In this document: positions 1 to 8,633 of the stretch, piece after piece
Layout of the letters: the number at the start of each line of letters is the position of its first letter
Position numbering within the stretch: position 1 is the first letter of the stretch
NCBI RefSeq assembly: GCF_020166435.1
Contig: NZ_JAINZP010000018.1
Coordinates: 1 to 64,000 of the forward strand
From: Pectobacterium versatile
GTDB lineage: Bacteria; Pseudomonadota; Gammaproteobacteria; Enterobacterales; Enterobacteriaceae
Length of the DNA stretch: 64,000 nt
Direction: 5' to 3'
Position numbers and translations under genes: made by a program
The notes under the pieces: generated by a model
The model's database searches: none
What the model saw: the letters and a program-made list of their open reading frames with translations, nothing else
Told to the model about the DNA's origin: nothing

Positions 1-11
1 GTTTTATGATG

Positions 12-390
<379 letters not shown>

Positions 391-396
391 GCGCGG

Positions 397-425
397 ATGA
401 TAGGGCAAATTACCCTACTTGTCAT
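397..425 (-). promoter_or_regulatory. Predicted sigma-70 promoter of rnpB
   Basis: On the minus strand there is a -35 box ATGACA (425-420), a 17-base spacer and a -10 box TATCAT (402-397). Each box matches 5 of 6 consensus bases. The -10 ends 7 bases before the inferred RNA 5' end near 390. The promoter overlaps the last codons of rsmI, so the RNA gene is transcribed from inside the 3' end of its neighbour. Confidence 0.65.
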
Positions 426-1302
426 CCCCCGATTCACCGCTATCGCCTTCTTGCTCCAGCCCGTAGCGGTAAAGCGCGTTTTTCTTCACGCCGTGAATTT
501 CAGCCGCCAGCGCAGCCGCTTTCTTCAGCGGCAGCTCAGCACGCAATAGTGCCAGCGTGCGCAACGCTTCTGCTGACAGCGCGCTGTCATCAATCTGATG
601 CCCTTCTACAATCAGCACCATTTCCCCTTTGCGGCGGTTCTCATCTTCTTTCACCCAGGCCAACAGTTCGCCCACAGGCGCGCCGTGGATAGATTCCCAG
701 GTTTTGGTGATTTCGCGCGCTAACACTACGTAGCGCTCGGCTCCCAGCACTTCGCTGATATCCTGAAGGCTGTCCAAAAGACGATGTGTGGATTCGTAGA
801 AAATCAGCGTGCGGGTTTCTTCCCCGAGCTCACGCAGCTTATCCTTACGCCCTTTGGTTTTAGCGGGCAGAAAACCTTCATAGCAAAAACGGTCAGACGC
901 CAGACCAGACGCGGACAGCGCCGTGATCGCCGCGCACGCGCCCGGCAGTGGCACCACGCGGACGCCTGCTTCGCGGCAGCGTCGAACCAAATGGTAGCCG
1001 GGGTCGTTAATCAGCGGCGTGCCCGCATCGGAAACCAGCGCGATGCTTTGTCCTGACTGCAATTTAGCCAGCAACACATCCGCTTTTTGTTGTTCGTTGT
1101 GATCGTGTAATGCGAACAGTCGCGCATTAATCGCAAAATGTTGTAACAGCAGACCGGTATGGCGGGTATCCTCTGCGGCGATCAGATCAACGCTCGCCAA
1201 TACCGCCAGCGCACGCTGCGTGATGTCGCCCAGATTGCCGATTGGCGTGGGGACAATGTAGAGGGTAGATGCAGAAATGTCTGCTTGTTGGTCTTGATTC
1301 AT
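415..1302 (-). CDS. rsmI: 16S rRNA (cytidine1402-2'-O)-methyltransferase RsmI
   Basis: The 295-aa protein methylates the ribose of C1402 in the decoding centre of 16S rRNA using S-adenosylmethionine. It belongs to the tetrapyrrole-methylase-fold family. Visible family motifs are [15 protein letters not shown] near residue 18, [14 protein letters not shown] near 43, [17 protein letters not shown] near 90 and the [16 protein letters not shown] loop near 118. Length agrees with E. coli RsmI (YraL, about 286 aa). It is divergent from lpoA, with 61 bases between the two starts, and its end lies just upstream of rnpB. The same divergent arrangement with lpoA exists in E. coli. Confidence 0.96.
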   Translation of the reverse strand: MNQDQQADISASTLYIVPTPIGNLGDITQRALAVLASVDLIAAEDTRHTGLLLQHFAINARLFALHDHNEQQKADVLLAKLQSGQSIALVSDAGTPLINDPGYHLVRRCREAGVRVVPLPGACAAITALSASGLASDRFCYEGFLPAKTKGRKDKLRELGEETRTLIFYESTHRLLDSLQDISEVLGAERYVVLAREITKTWESIHGAPVGELLAWVKEDENRRKGEMVLIVEGHQIDDSALSAEALRTLALLRAELPLKKAAALAAEIHGVKKNALYRYGLEQEGDSGESGDDK

Positions 1303-1363
1303 TGTTTCATCCGGGTTGCCGATTTAATATTGAGCATCTTTAAAAAAAATCACTGGATACAGT

Positions 1364-3382
1364 ATGCTTCCCTTTCATTTCGTCCGTACCCAGGCAGGGC
1401 GTGTTATCCCTGTTTTGCTAGCGGCACTGTTTCTCGCTGGCTGTCCAAGCCATGCACCGCAGAGCCCGCCACCCGAGGTTCAGGGCAAAGCTGACGCATC
1501 ATCCGATTATTATCTGCAGCAGATGCAGCAAAGTAGCGATAATAACAAGGCTGACTGGCAATTACTTGCTATTCGTTCCCTGCTACAGGAAGGGAAAGCC
1601 CCTCAGGCAAGCCAGCAGTTCAACGCACTGCCAGAAAAATTGAGTGCGGCGCAAAAACAAGAACAGCAGTTACTCAGTGCGGAACTGTCCGTCGCCCAAA
1701 ACAATATGGATGCGGCCAAAGCGGCGCTGAGCCAGCTTGATGTGGGCGCACTTTCCGATCAGCAGAAACAGCGTTACTACCAAACGCAAATCAAAACAGC
1801 ACAAGGGCATCCTTCCATTGAGCTGCTGCGGGCCTATATCGCCCAAGAGCCGCTGCTGAAAGGCGACGAGCATCAGATGAATCTCGATCAGACCTGGCTG
1901 GCATTGACGCAAATGCCGCCACAGGAGTCGAGCTCGCTGCTGATTAATGCGAATGAAAATGTGCTGCAAGGCTGGGTCGATCTGCTTAATAACTATCAGG
2001 ATAACCGGACTTCTCCCGATCAGTTAAAGAGCGCGATTCAGGATTGGCAAACCCGCTATCCGCACCATCCTGCTGCAAAAACGCTGCCTACGCAGTTGAA
2101 TCAGGTCATTAACTACCAGCAGTCATCGGTGAACAGCATCGCATTGCTGTTGCCACTCAATGGTCAGGCGCAGGTTTTCGCCAATGCTATCCAGCAAGGC
2201 TTTAACGCGGCAAAGAACGGTCAGATAGCCACTGTAGCCGTCTCTGCCCCTGTAGCACCTTCAGCGGATGCCACGCAAACCGAACAGGCCACCCCATCGC
2301 CAGAGGGTCAGAGTACCCAATCGCCCGCACCGTACAGCGATCAGGCGGTAGCCTCCCCGACGCCTGCACCGGAAGCACAGGCGACCAGCGCAGGGCTGTC
2401 CAGTTCGCTCCCGGTCAAAGTGTATGACACGTCTTCACAACCGCTGGCGAATATTCTCACTCAGGCCCAGCAGGATGGCGCATCGCTGGTCATCGGCCCG
2501 CTGCTGAAAAATGAAGTGGATCAGTTGGCGAACAGCCAGTCACCGCTGAATATTTTGGCGTTGAACCAGCCGGAACACGTCGAAAATAGCCCTAACATCT
2601 GCTATTTCGCCCTCTCTCCAGAAGATGAAGCCCGAGACGCGGCAAAATTTATCCATCAGCAGGGTAAACAACAGCCGCTGGTCTTAGCCCCTCGCGGTGC
2701 TCTGGGCGACCGTATCATTAACGCCTTCGCTCAGGCCTGGAACCAGCAGAGCGGTACCAGCTCACTGCAACAGCGCTTTGGCAACACGGCGGAGTTAAAA
2801 CAGGCCATCAATAGTGGCGCGGGCTTAAGCCTGAGCGGTCAGCCTGTTAACGTGTCGCAGCAGCAGGCACCATCGGGCACCACCATCGGCGGCTTAACCA
2901 TTCCCTCTCAGGTTCAGCCTACGTCCACTTCGTCCGTCAGTGGCAACATTGATGCGGTCTATATCATCGCAACGCCAGATGAGCTGGCGCTGATTAAGCC
3001 AATGATCGACATGCGCACCACGTCACGTGCACGTCCGGCGCTCTACGCCAGCTCACGTAGCTTCCAGGCTGGATTAGGGCCAGACTTCCGCCTCGAAATG
3101 GAAGGGTTGCAGTTCAGCGATATCCCGCTGTTAGCCGGCGCTAACCCAGCGCTGATGCAGCAGGTCAGCAGCCAGTTTAAAAACGATTACTCGTTAGTCC
3201 GTCTGTATGCCATGGGGATGGATGCCTGGACTCTCGCCAGCCACTTTGGTGAAATGCGCCAGATTCCGGGTCACCAGATTCCTGGCGCAACGGGGATGTT
3301 AAGCGCAGGGCCGGATTGCACCATCAATCGGCAGTTAACCTGGCAGCAATATCGTCAGGGCCAACTGGTACCCGTTCTCTGA
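1364..3382 (+). CDS. lpoA: Penicillin-binding protein activator LpoA (outer-membrane lipoprotein)
   Basis: LpoA is an outer-membrane lipoprotein that reaches across the periplasm to stimulate the transpeptidase activity of PBP1A. The 672-aa product starts with a lipoprotein signal ending in the lipobox LFLAGC, with the acylated Cys at residue 27. An N-terminal TPR-like helical region follows (about 35-250). A Pro/Gln/Thr/Ala-rich linker (about 290-345) leads into the periplasmic-binding-protein-like C-terminal half (for example [19 protein letters not shown] and [15 protein letters not shown]). Length is close to E. coli LpoA (678 aa). Its last 67 bases overlap the predicted start of yraN, as expected for a translationally coupled pair. 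Confidence 0.96.
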   Translation: MLPFHFVRTQAGRVIPVLLAALFLAGCPSHAPQSPPPEVQGKADASSDYYLQQMQQSSDNNKADWQLLAIRSLLQEGKAPQASQQFNALPEKLSAAQKQEQQLLSAELSVAQNNMDAAKAALSQLDVGALSDQQKQRYYQTQIKTAQGHPSIELLRAYIAQEPLLKGDEHQMNLDQTWLALTQMPPQESSSLLINANENVLQGWVDLLNNYQDNRTSPDQLKSAIQDWQTRYPHHPAAKTLPTQLNQVINYQQSSVNSIALLLPLNGQAQVFANAIQQGFNAAKNGQIATVAVSAPVAPSADATQTEQATPSPEGQSTQSPAPYSDQAVASPTPAPEAQATSAGLSSSLPVKVYDTSSQPLANILTQAQQDGASLVIGPLLKNEVDQLANSQSPLNILALNQPEHVENSPNICYFALSPEDEARDAAKFIHQQGKQQPLVLAPRGALGDRIINAFAQAWNQQSGTSSLQQRFGNTAELKQAINSGAGLSLSGQPVNVSQQQAPSGTTIGGLTIPSQVQPTSTSSVSGNIDAVYIIATPDELALIKPMIDMRTTSRARPALYASSRSFQAGLGPDFRLEMEGLQFSDIPLLAGANPALMQQVSSQFKNDYSLVRLYAMGMDAWTLASHFGEMRQIPGHQIPGATGMLSAGPDCTINRQLTWQQYRQGQLVPVL

Positions 3383-3735
3383 ATCAGCGAGCGGCTGGCG
3401 CAGTTTACGAACAACAGGCCCGGCGTTATCTTGAACGTGCGGGCCTGACCTTCACCGCCGCGAATGTTACGCTGCGCGGCGGTGAACTGGATTTGATCAT
3501 GCGAGATCGCCATATTTGGGTATTTGTCGAGGTTCGCTATCGACGCAACGCCCATTTTGGTGATGCCGCAGCCAGCGTCACCCGACGCAAACAGCAGCGG
3601 TTGTTGCATGCCGCCGCCGTGTGGTTGGCACAGCGAGGTGCCAGCTTTGACACAGTGGATTGCCGTTTTGACGTGCTGGCAATTACAGGCGAACAGTTCG
3701 ACTGGCTCCCTAACGCCTTTGCCGCACAGGGCTAA
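3316..3735 (+). CDS. yraN: YraN/UPF0102 family nuclease-like protein
   Basis: This is a small UPF0102 protein with the restriction-endonuclease-like core: the [11 protein letters not shown] motif, then VFVEVRYRR (E-x-D...ExK-like active-site arrangement), and [13 protein letters not shown]. The function of YraN is not established. The frame has no ATG. The best start is TTG at 3316 (139 aa, E. coli YraN 131 aa), preceded by AGGG, which places 67 bases inside lpoA. A CTG further in cannot be excluded. An intergenic repeat follows, then diaA. Confidence 0.85.
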   Translation: MHHQSAVNLAAISSGPTGTRSLNQRAAGAVYEQQARRYLERAGLTFTAANVTLRGGELDLIMRDRHIWVFVEVRYRRNAHFGDAAASVTRRKQQRLLHAAAVWLAQRGASFDTVDCRFDVLAITGEQFDWLPNAFAAQG

Positions 3736-3741
3736 CATTTT

Positions 3742-3868
3742 TATACCCTAAATAATTCGAGTTTCAGGCAGGCGGCAAGAGAAGGAATCCCGATGAGCTT
3801 ACTCAGGTAAGTGATTCGGGTGACTAAACGTAGCCAACGTACATGCAACTCGAAGTATGACGGATATA
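3742..3868. repeat. Dispersed intergenic repeat, copy 1 (127 bp)
   Basis: The left end reads TATACCCTAAATAATTCGAG and the right end GCAACTCGAAGTATGACGGA followed by TATA. The two ends form an imperfect inverted repeat of about 27 bp. In the middle is the core hairpin CTTACTCAGGTAAG flanked by CCCGA/TCGGG. Six further relatives occur in this window (24025, 28987, 32547, 40962, 43300, 52040). All are intergenic. This copy fills most of the yraN-diaA gap. Confidence 0.85.
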
Positions 3869-3923
3869 CCACTCTGGGATATCTTATCCTTGATGGACTT
3901 CAATTTACGTAGGTTAATTCAAC

Positions 3924-4514
3924 GTGCTGGATAGAATAAAAGTTTGTTTTACCGAGAGTATTCAAACGCAGATTGCAGCGGCAGAAGCCTTGCCAGACGC
4001 CATTTCCCGCGGCGCGATTGCGATGGTGCAGTCTCTGCTAAACGGCAACAAAATTCTGTGCTGTGGTAACGGAACATCAGCAGCCAATTCGCAGCATTTT
4101 GCCGCCAGCATGATTAACCGCTTTGAAGCAGAGCGCCCAAGCTTACCGGCTATCGCACTTAATGCGGATAATGTGGTCTTAACTGCGATAGCCAATGACC
4201 GTTTGCATGAAGAGGTCTATGCCAAACAAGTCAGAGCGTTAGGTCAGGCTGGCGACGTACTACTGGCAATTTCAACCCGTGGCAACAGTCGCGATATTGT
4301 TAAAGCCGTAGAGTCTGCCGTTACCCGCGACATGACGATTGTCGCCCTGACCGGCTACGATGGTGGAGAACTGGCTGGGCTGCTCGGGCCGCAGGATGTG
4401 GAGATTCGCATCCCGTCACACCGCAGTGCTCGTATTCAGGAAATGCACATGCTGACAGTAAATTGCCTGTGCGATTTAATTGATAACACACTTTTTCCAC
4501 ACCAGAACGATTGA
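3924..4514 (+). CDS. diaA: DnaA initiator-associating protein DiaA
   Basis: DiaA binds DnaA and promotes orderly DnaA assembly at oriC, so that initiation is timely. It is a 196-aa SIS-domain (phosphosugar-isomerase-like) protein, the same length as in E. coli and nearly identical to it. Diagnostic stretches include [18 protein letters not shown] near residue 45 and [17 protein letters not shown] near 113. The start is GTG at 3924, giving [12 protein letters not shown] in line with E. coli MQERIKACFTES. Four bases of its end overlap the spurious upstream extension of dolP; the real dolP start lies 11 bases after its stop. Confidence 0.96.
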   Translation: MLDRIKVCFTESIQTQIAAAEALPDAISRGAIAMVQSLLNGNKILCCGNGTSAANSQHFAASMINRFEAERPSLPAIALNADNVVLTAIANDRLHEEVYAKQVRALGQAGDVLLAISTRGNSRDIVKAVESAVTRDMTIVALTGYDGGELAGLLGPQDVEIRIPSHRSARIQEMHMLTVNCLCDLIDNTLFPHQND

Positions 4515-4525
4515 AGGAGCACTAC

Positions 4526-5098
4526 ATGAGGATAAGTTCTGCATTTGCCGTGCTGTCTATCGCCCTGCTGCTACAAGGCTGTGTCGGGGTTGTTGCTGTT
4601 GGCAGTGCTGTGGCAACCAAAACGGCCACTGACCCGCGTACCGTAGGCACGCAGGTTGACGATGGCACACTGGAAGTCCGCGTGACGAATGCAATCAGCA
4701 AAGACGAGCAGTTGAAAAAAGAGGCCCGTATCATTGCAACGGCTTATCAGGGGAAAGTATTGTTAACAGGACAGGCACCGAGCACAGAAATGGCAAGCCG
4801 GGCTAAGCAAATCGCCCTCGGCGTGGACGGGGCAGCCGAAGTCTACAACGAGATCCGCCAAGGCACGCCGGTTTCAATGGGAACCGCCTCCATGGATACC
4901 TGGATCACCACCAAAGTGCGCTCACAGATCCTGGCAAGCGACACGGTTAAATCCTCTAACGTCAAAGTCACAACGGAAAACGGTGAAGTCTTCCTGTTGG
5001 GTCTGGTGACACAGCGTGAAGGCACCTCCGCCGCAGAAATCGCCAGTAAAGTTGGCAGCGTGAAACACGTCACGACGGCCTTCACCTACCTGCAATAA
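4526..5098 (+). CDS. dolP: Division and outer-membrane stress-associated lipoprotein DolP (YraP)
   Basis: DolP is an outer-membrane lipoprotein found at division sites. It supports envelope integrity and BAM function, and in E. coli it belongs to the sigma-E regulon. The 190-aa product has a lipoprotein signal with lipobox LLLQGC (Cys 19) and two BON domains (about 45-113 and 125-190; ITTKVRSQILASDTVKSSNV starts the second). ATG 4526 is chosen over an upstream in-frame TTG at 4511 because AAGGAG (4514-4519) is correctly placed for it and the protein then begins directly with the signal peptide. A strong terminator follows. Confidence 0.95.
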   Translation: MRISSAFAVLSIALLLQGCVGVVAVGSAVATKTATDPRTVGTQVDDGTLEVRVTNAISKDEQLKKEARIIATAYQGKVLLTGQAPSTEMASRAKQIALGVDGAAEVYNEIRQGTPVSMGTASMDTWITTKVRSQILASDTVKSSNVKVTTENGEVFLLGLVTQREGTSAAEIASKVGSVKHVTTAFTYLQ

Positions 5099-5120
5099 CG
5101 CGATTTTTTCTTTAAAAAAC

Positions 5121-5154
5121 AAAAACCGCTGATGACTCCATCAGCGGTTTTTTT
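5121..5154 (+). terminator. Rho-independent terminator after dolP
   Basis: An AAAAACCGCTGATG stem pairs with CATCAGCGGTTTTT around a short loop (GACTC region). It runs into a T tract on the plus strand and an A tract on the other side, so it could work in both directions. It closes the lpoA-yraN-diaA-dolP unit and faces the convergent lyase gene. Confidence 0.9.
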
Positions 5155-5222
5155 ATCTCTGCGCTTTTTATCCCAGTTCAGGGACACGTATCTTTGCCCG
5201 ATGAGATCGGGGCCCAAGAAAA

Positions 5223-6518
5223 TTATGGCATAGCGGGGTTAAGCAACCAGAGTGCACGGCGGGTTTCAACGCTGATGTGGCTCGGTTCTTTATCACGCGC
5301 GCCAGCCTCACCGGTAAGCAATTCCGCAAAACCCGCCTGCTTGATTTGCGCCTGGTAACGTGGCGTTTTCAAGCCACGTTCTGCCTGCAATAACAGCGGG
5401 ATAAGACGGCTGCTTTGCCTGTCCATCGTTTTGCGCGGCCACGCTTTATTTTCATCCAGATACGGTGCCATAAAATCCAGCGCCTTTATCACACTGCTTC
5501 CCGTTGGCGTTTGGTACTGCCAGATATTCTCCCCGACCCAGGAAGCCAGCATAGCCATATCTGTTATCGCCTGAAGGTTGAAGTAGCTGTAATGGAAGGA
5601 ACGGGTACGCGCCAGTTCTTCAGGCTGGGCACCATCTGGTTGCAGTTGGTGATCCAATTTCTCTCGCTGCAATTGCGCCATGGATTTCACCACGTCGATT
5701 TTCCCCAGATACCAGGCGATCCCCGCAACCTGTACGGTATACCAGCTACCGTGGTTGTTCTGGGCCGTTGCCTCTTTTTTCCCCAGTTTGCTGGTTTGCA
5801 GCCAGTGCAGATAATCGCTCATCCATGTCTGCATCTGCTGTTCATCCTGCGCCGTCCAGCCCGGAGCGTGACGCAGCATAATCAGCGAGTCGACGATGCG
5901 GGTGGAAAAATAGCGCCCGTCCAGCACGCCCGAGCCTCTGCCCGGCGCGATGCCCGGCACACCCTGCGCAAAGTCGAGATTAGGGTTCATGCGCGTAGCG
6001 GGGTCAATAAACCAGGTACGGATCATCGACATGGCCTTATCGGAATAAGCCTGTTTGCCAGAGAAGTACCACGCCAGCGTCAACGCCTGCGTTTGAGCGG
6101 TGAATTTTGCCAGCCTAACCCCATCGGTCTCCTCATCCTTGCTGGCAGGGTTTACCTGCCCATCACGACGAATCCAAGGAAAACCATCAGCTTTGTCGGG
6201 ATCGGGCCACCAGTAGGCGCTGAGGCTCAAATAATCATGCTTTGAACCACTGGGTGGCGTGGATTTCTTTTCCATCACGCTAGGGTTACCCATTTTCAGT
6301 GCGCGATCGGCTTCCGAAATAAGCTGCTCGTACGCCATTCTCGTCTGCGGCTTTTCCGTTTTCTGCTGTAGCTGCTGTTTCACCGAGGATAACTGAGGCT
6401 GCTGCAAGAAGGCGTAGGGATTATCGGGGGATGACGTTTTAGACTCCGTGTCCGCACGGGCAACAGAAGCCACACAACACAATGCAACCAGTAAACCTGA
6501 CCAATAACGTAACCGCAT
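5223..6518 (-). CDS. Secreted alginate-lyase-family (PL5-like) polysaccharide lyase
   Basis: The protein is predicted to be exported and polysaccharide-degrading, of the alginate_lyase fold (alpha/alpha toroid). With the start at ATG 6518 it has 431 aa, beginning with a clean signal peptide (MRLRYWSGLLVALCCVASVA, cleavage near residue 22 after ARA). The motif AQNNHGSWYTVQ near residue 230 matches the catalytic Asn-His pair (NNHG) of PL5 lyases; RTRSFHYSYFNLQA further on fits the second active-site segment. AGGAG lies just before ATG 6518. The longer 521-codon frame reaching 6788 is an extension through a structured intergenic region and is rejected. The true substrate (alginate or another uronan) cannot be read from sequence. 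Confidence 0.85.
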   Translation of the reverse strand: MRLRYWSGLLVALCCVASVARADTESKTSSPDNPYAFLQQPQLSSVKQQLQQKTEKPQTRMAYEQLISEADRALKMGNPSVMEKKSTPPSGSKHDYLSLSAYWWPDPDKADGFPWIRRDGQVNPASKDEETDGVRLAKFTAQTQALTLAWYFSGKQAYSDKAMSMIRTWFIDPATRMNPNLDFAQGVPGIAPGRGSGVLDGRYFSTRIVDSLIMLRHAPGWTAQDEQQMQTWMSDYLHWLQTSKLGKKEATAQNNHGSWYTVQVAGIAWYLGKIDVVKSMAQLQREKLDHQLQPDGAQPEELARTRSFHYSYFNLQAITDMAMLASWVGENIWQYQTPTGSSVIKALDFMAPYLDENKAWPRKTMDRQSSRLIPLLLQAERGLKTPRYQAQIKQAGFAELLTGEAGARDKEPSHISVETRRALWLLNPAMP

Positions 6519-6794
6519 ACTTTCTCCTGATGTCGAAAACACGACCGTTAACGCGAAAATTTCTCGGTATAGTAAGCCTGTCCCAGTAGGCGTTATTGGT
6601 GCAGCCAGTTTGGACACGGACAGCGCGCAGACAACATGCAGCGCATGTTGAACGGACGCTAGTCCGGCCCATCGGGCGAGCATAGCGAGTAAACCGCAGC
6701 GTACACGTAGTACGTGAGGATTTCGAGCACTGCCCAGGTTCAAAATGGCAAATGAAATAGCCCTAATGGGATAGGCTATAACGAACAAAGCGAA
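6519..6794. other. Structured 276-bp intergenic segment between the lyase gene and mtgA
   Basis: No gene is credible here. The segment is unusually rich in short inverted repeats. CAACATGC/GCATGTTG is perfect with a 3-base loop (6632-6650), GCCC-ATC-GGGC lies near 6668-6678, and there is a near-palindrome ACACGTAGTACGTGA near 6703-6717. An open frame runs through all of it, which is misleading. From memory, similar blocks recur between genes in soft-rot enterobacteria, but only one copy is in this window. The lyase promoter and ribosome-binding site (AGGAG near 6523) must lie at its left end. Confidence 0.5.
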
Positions 6795-7529
6795 TTAATT
6801 CAGATTGTTATCTCGCAAAAATGCTTCACCGCCCATCTGCCTCATCTGGCGCAAAATCCACTGCTGGCGTTGAATAACATAGCCAGAGGGCGCATTCGCA
6901 CGAAAGCGAATGGGGTTTGGCAGCACCGCCGCCAGTAGGGCTGATTCACTTGCTGTCAGCCTGCTGGCAGGCTTGCTGAAATAACGTCTGGCGGCCGCTT
7001 CCACGCCAAAAATCCCGGGGCCAAATTCAGCGATATTCAGATACACAGTAAGAATCCGCCGTTTCGTCCAGACCAGCTCAACCCCGGTGGTAATACCCGC
7101 CTCAAGCCCCTTGCGCACCCAGCTACGTCCATCCCACAGAAACAGATTTTTCACCATCTGCTGCGACAGCGTAGACGCACCGCGAATCCGCTGCGTATTG
7201 CGCTCGTTGTGCTTCAGTGCCTGGCCAATCGCATCAAGATCGAAGCCCCAGTGCTGAGGGAATTTTTGGTCTTCCGCCGCCATCACCGCTAGCGCCATTT
7301 CCGGTGCAATCGCCTCCATTGCAACCCAGTCCGAATGGGCAACGTAGGAGAATTCACCCTTCAACCATGCGCTGATCTGCCTGTCGACCATCACCGCTGA
7401 GAACGGTACGGGCAGGAAGGAAAACAACACAATGCCTGCCAACCACGCACCAATGACAACCAGCACACTCCGAACAATCAGGCGCTTCAGCCACGTGAGT
7501 AAGCCTCCGCGCCCTTGGTTCCACCTCAT
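6795..7529 (-). CDS. mtgA: Monofunctional peptidoglycan glycosyltransferase MtgA
   Basis: MtgA polymerises lipid II into glycan strands without a transpeptidase domain. The 244-aa protein has one N-terminal membrane anchor (about 16-40) and a GT51 domain. The catalytic Glu is in [13 protein letters not shown] (Glu86), followed by [15 protein letters not shown] and a [15 protein letters not shown] motif. E. coli MtgA has 242 aa. Its ATG overlaps the elbB stop in an ATGA, so the pair is translationally coupled, as in E. coli. Confidence 0.97.
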   Translation of the reverse strand: MRWNQGRGGLLTWLKRLIVRSVLVVIGAWLAGIVLFSFLPVPFSAVMVDRQISAWLKGEFSYVAHSDWVAMEAIAPEMALAVMAAEDQKFPQHWGFDLDAIGQALKHNERNTQRIRGASTLSQQMVKNLFLWDGRSWVRKGLEAGITTGVELVWTKRRILTVYLNIAEFGPGIFGVEAAARRYFSKPASRLTASESALLAAVLPNPIRFRANAPSGYVIQRQQWILRQMRQMGGEAFLRDNNLN

Positions 7530-8179
7530 TCGGTGAGATCCAATACGCGGGCAACGAGTTTATCAATGCCTTTTGCCGCTTCGCTGATGGAGTTAGCCAG
7601 CATATAGGCGGGTGTCGTCACGATTTTATGTTCCTCATCAACCACGATATCATCAACCGGACAAACAACGTGGATACCGCCCATCTCCTCAACGGCCTCA
7701 GCGGTATCAATATCGTTACCAATGGTTACGCGAACAGGTACACCCAAAATCGTCGGCAGCAGCGCAGGTGCGATGCAAATAAAACCAATTGGTTTATTTT
7801 GCTTATAAATTTCCTGTGTGAGCAATTGCAGTGTTTCATCAATCTGACACGCCGTTCCTTGCGTTGCGAAGTCACTTAAATTTTTCGCAGTGCCAAAACC
7901 ACCCGGCACAATCAGTGCATCTAAGTCTTGTGCATTCGCGGTAGAAAGCGGCTGGATTTTTCCTCTGGCGATCCGTGCTGATTCTGCTAAAACGTTGCGA
8001 TTCTCATCAGTTACGTCACCCGTCAGGTGGTTAACCACCTGTAATTGCGGCTTATCTGGCGCAAAGCAAACCGCTTGTGCGCCCGCGCGATCCAGCGCAA
8101 GTAACGTCAATACGGCTTCATGAATCTCGGAACCGTCATAAACACCACAGCCACTAAGGACAATGCCGACTCGTTTCAT
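7526..8179 (-). CDS. elbB: ElbB, DJ-1/PfpI-family glyoxalase-like protein
   Basis: The 217-aa protein is of the DJ-1/PfpI (class I glutamine amidotransferase-like) fold. E. coli ElbB has weak glyoxalase activity and was linked to isoprenoid synthesis, but its physiological role is uncertain. Motifs include [16 protein letters not shown] at the N terminus, [17 protein letters not shown] near 85 and the nucleophile elbow [10 protein letters not shown] with its Cys. ATG 8179 gives the E. coli length of 217 aa; an adjacent ATG at 8182 adds one Met and has equally good Shine-Dalgarno spacing (GAGGG). It is the first gene of the elbB-mtgA pair. Confidence 0.95.
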   Translation of the reverse strand: MKRVGIVLSGCGVYDGSEIHEAVLTLLALDRAGAQAVCFAPDKPQLQVVNHLTGDVTDENRNVLAESARIARGKIQPLSTANAQDLDALIVPGGFGTAKNLSDFATQGTACQIDETLQLLTQEIYKQNKPIGFICIAPALLPTILGVPVRVTIGNDIDTAEAVEEMGGIHVVCPVDDIVVDEEHKIVTTPAYMLANSISEAAKGIDKLVARVLDLTE

Positions 8180-8329
8180 CATCTTTTCCCTCATTTCATT
8201 ACATCAACTAATTGATTTTTTAATTGACAAACACTAATCTACATCACACATTTTAATGATTCTTGTAACAAAGATTTCTACATTTGCTATTTTGTTGCTT
8301 GATAAAGATGTACAGTAGTTAGGCTGTAA

Positions 8330-8450
8330 GTTAAGACACGAATATCCGCACTTGCGAGTTTACAAACCCTGAGATCTAAATGCAGGTGCATGTTTTCCCT
8401 GGTGTTGGCGCATAATTCGCGCACCCCGACTTCGGTCGGGGTCATTTTTT
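8330..8450 (+). ncRNA. arcZ: Hfq-dependent small RNA ArcZ
   Basis: ArcZ is an Hfq-binding sRNA that activates rpoS translation and represses flhDC and others in E. coli; ArcA-P represses it. The conserved processed 3' part is present: TTTCCCTGGTGTTGGCGCAT at 8394-8413, then a GCGCACCCCGACTTCGGTCG hairpin ending in CGGGGTCA and a T run at 8445-8451. This seed and terminator match E. coli ArcZ almost base for base. The location between elbB and arcB, on the strand opposite arcB, is also the same. The 5' end is set from the E. coli length of about 121 nt and is approximate, because the 5' half is poorly conserved. Confidence 0.88.
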
Positions 8451-8633
8451 TCTGCCATATGAAAACGTGCAAAGCTCTCCCGCATTCCCGTCCCTCTTCA
8501 ATCGTAACCACCACTTAATCTGACGTCTCTCTGCATTTTTTGTATGATATCGTGTGATGCGAAAAATTTTTTCTAACCGTTTTACTCACCACATCCTTGT
8601 GGCCAAGACGGACAATCAGCGCAACAGACCGTA

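Noticed and set aside
6519-6788. N-terminal extension of the alginate-lyase gene to 521 codons
   Set aside because: ATG 6518 starts a clear signal peptide and has AGGAG. The extension crosses a structured intergenic block.
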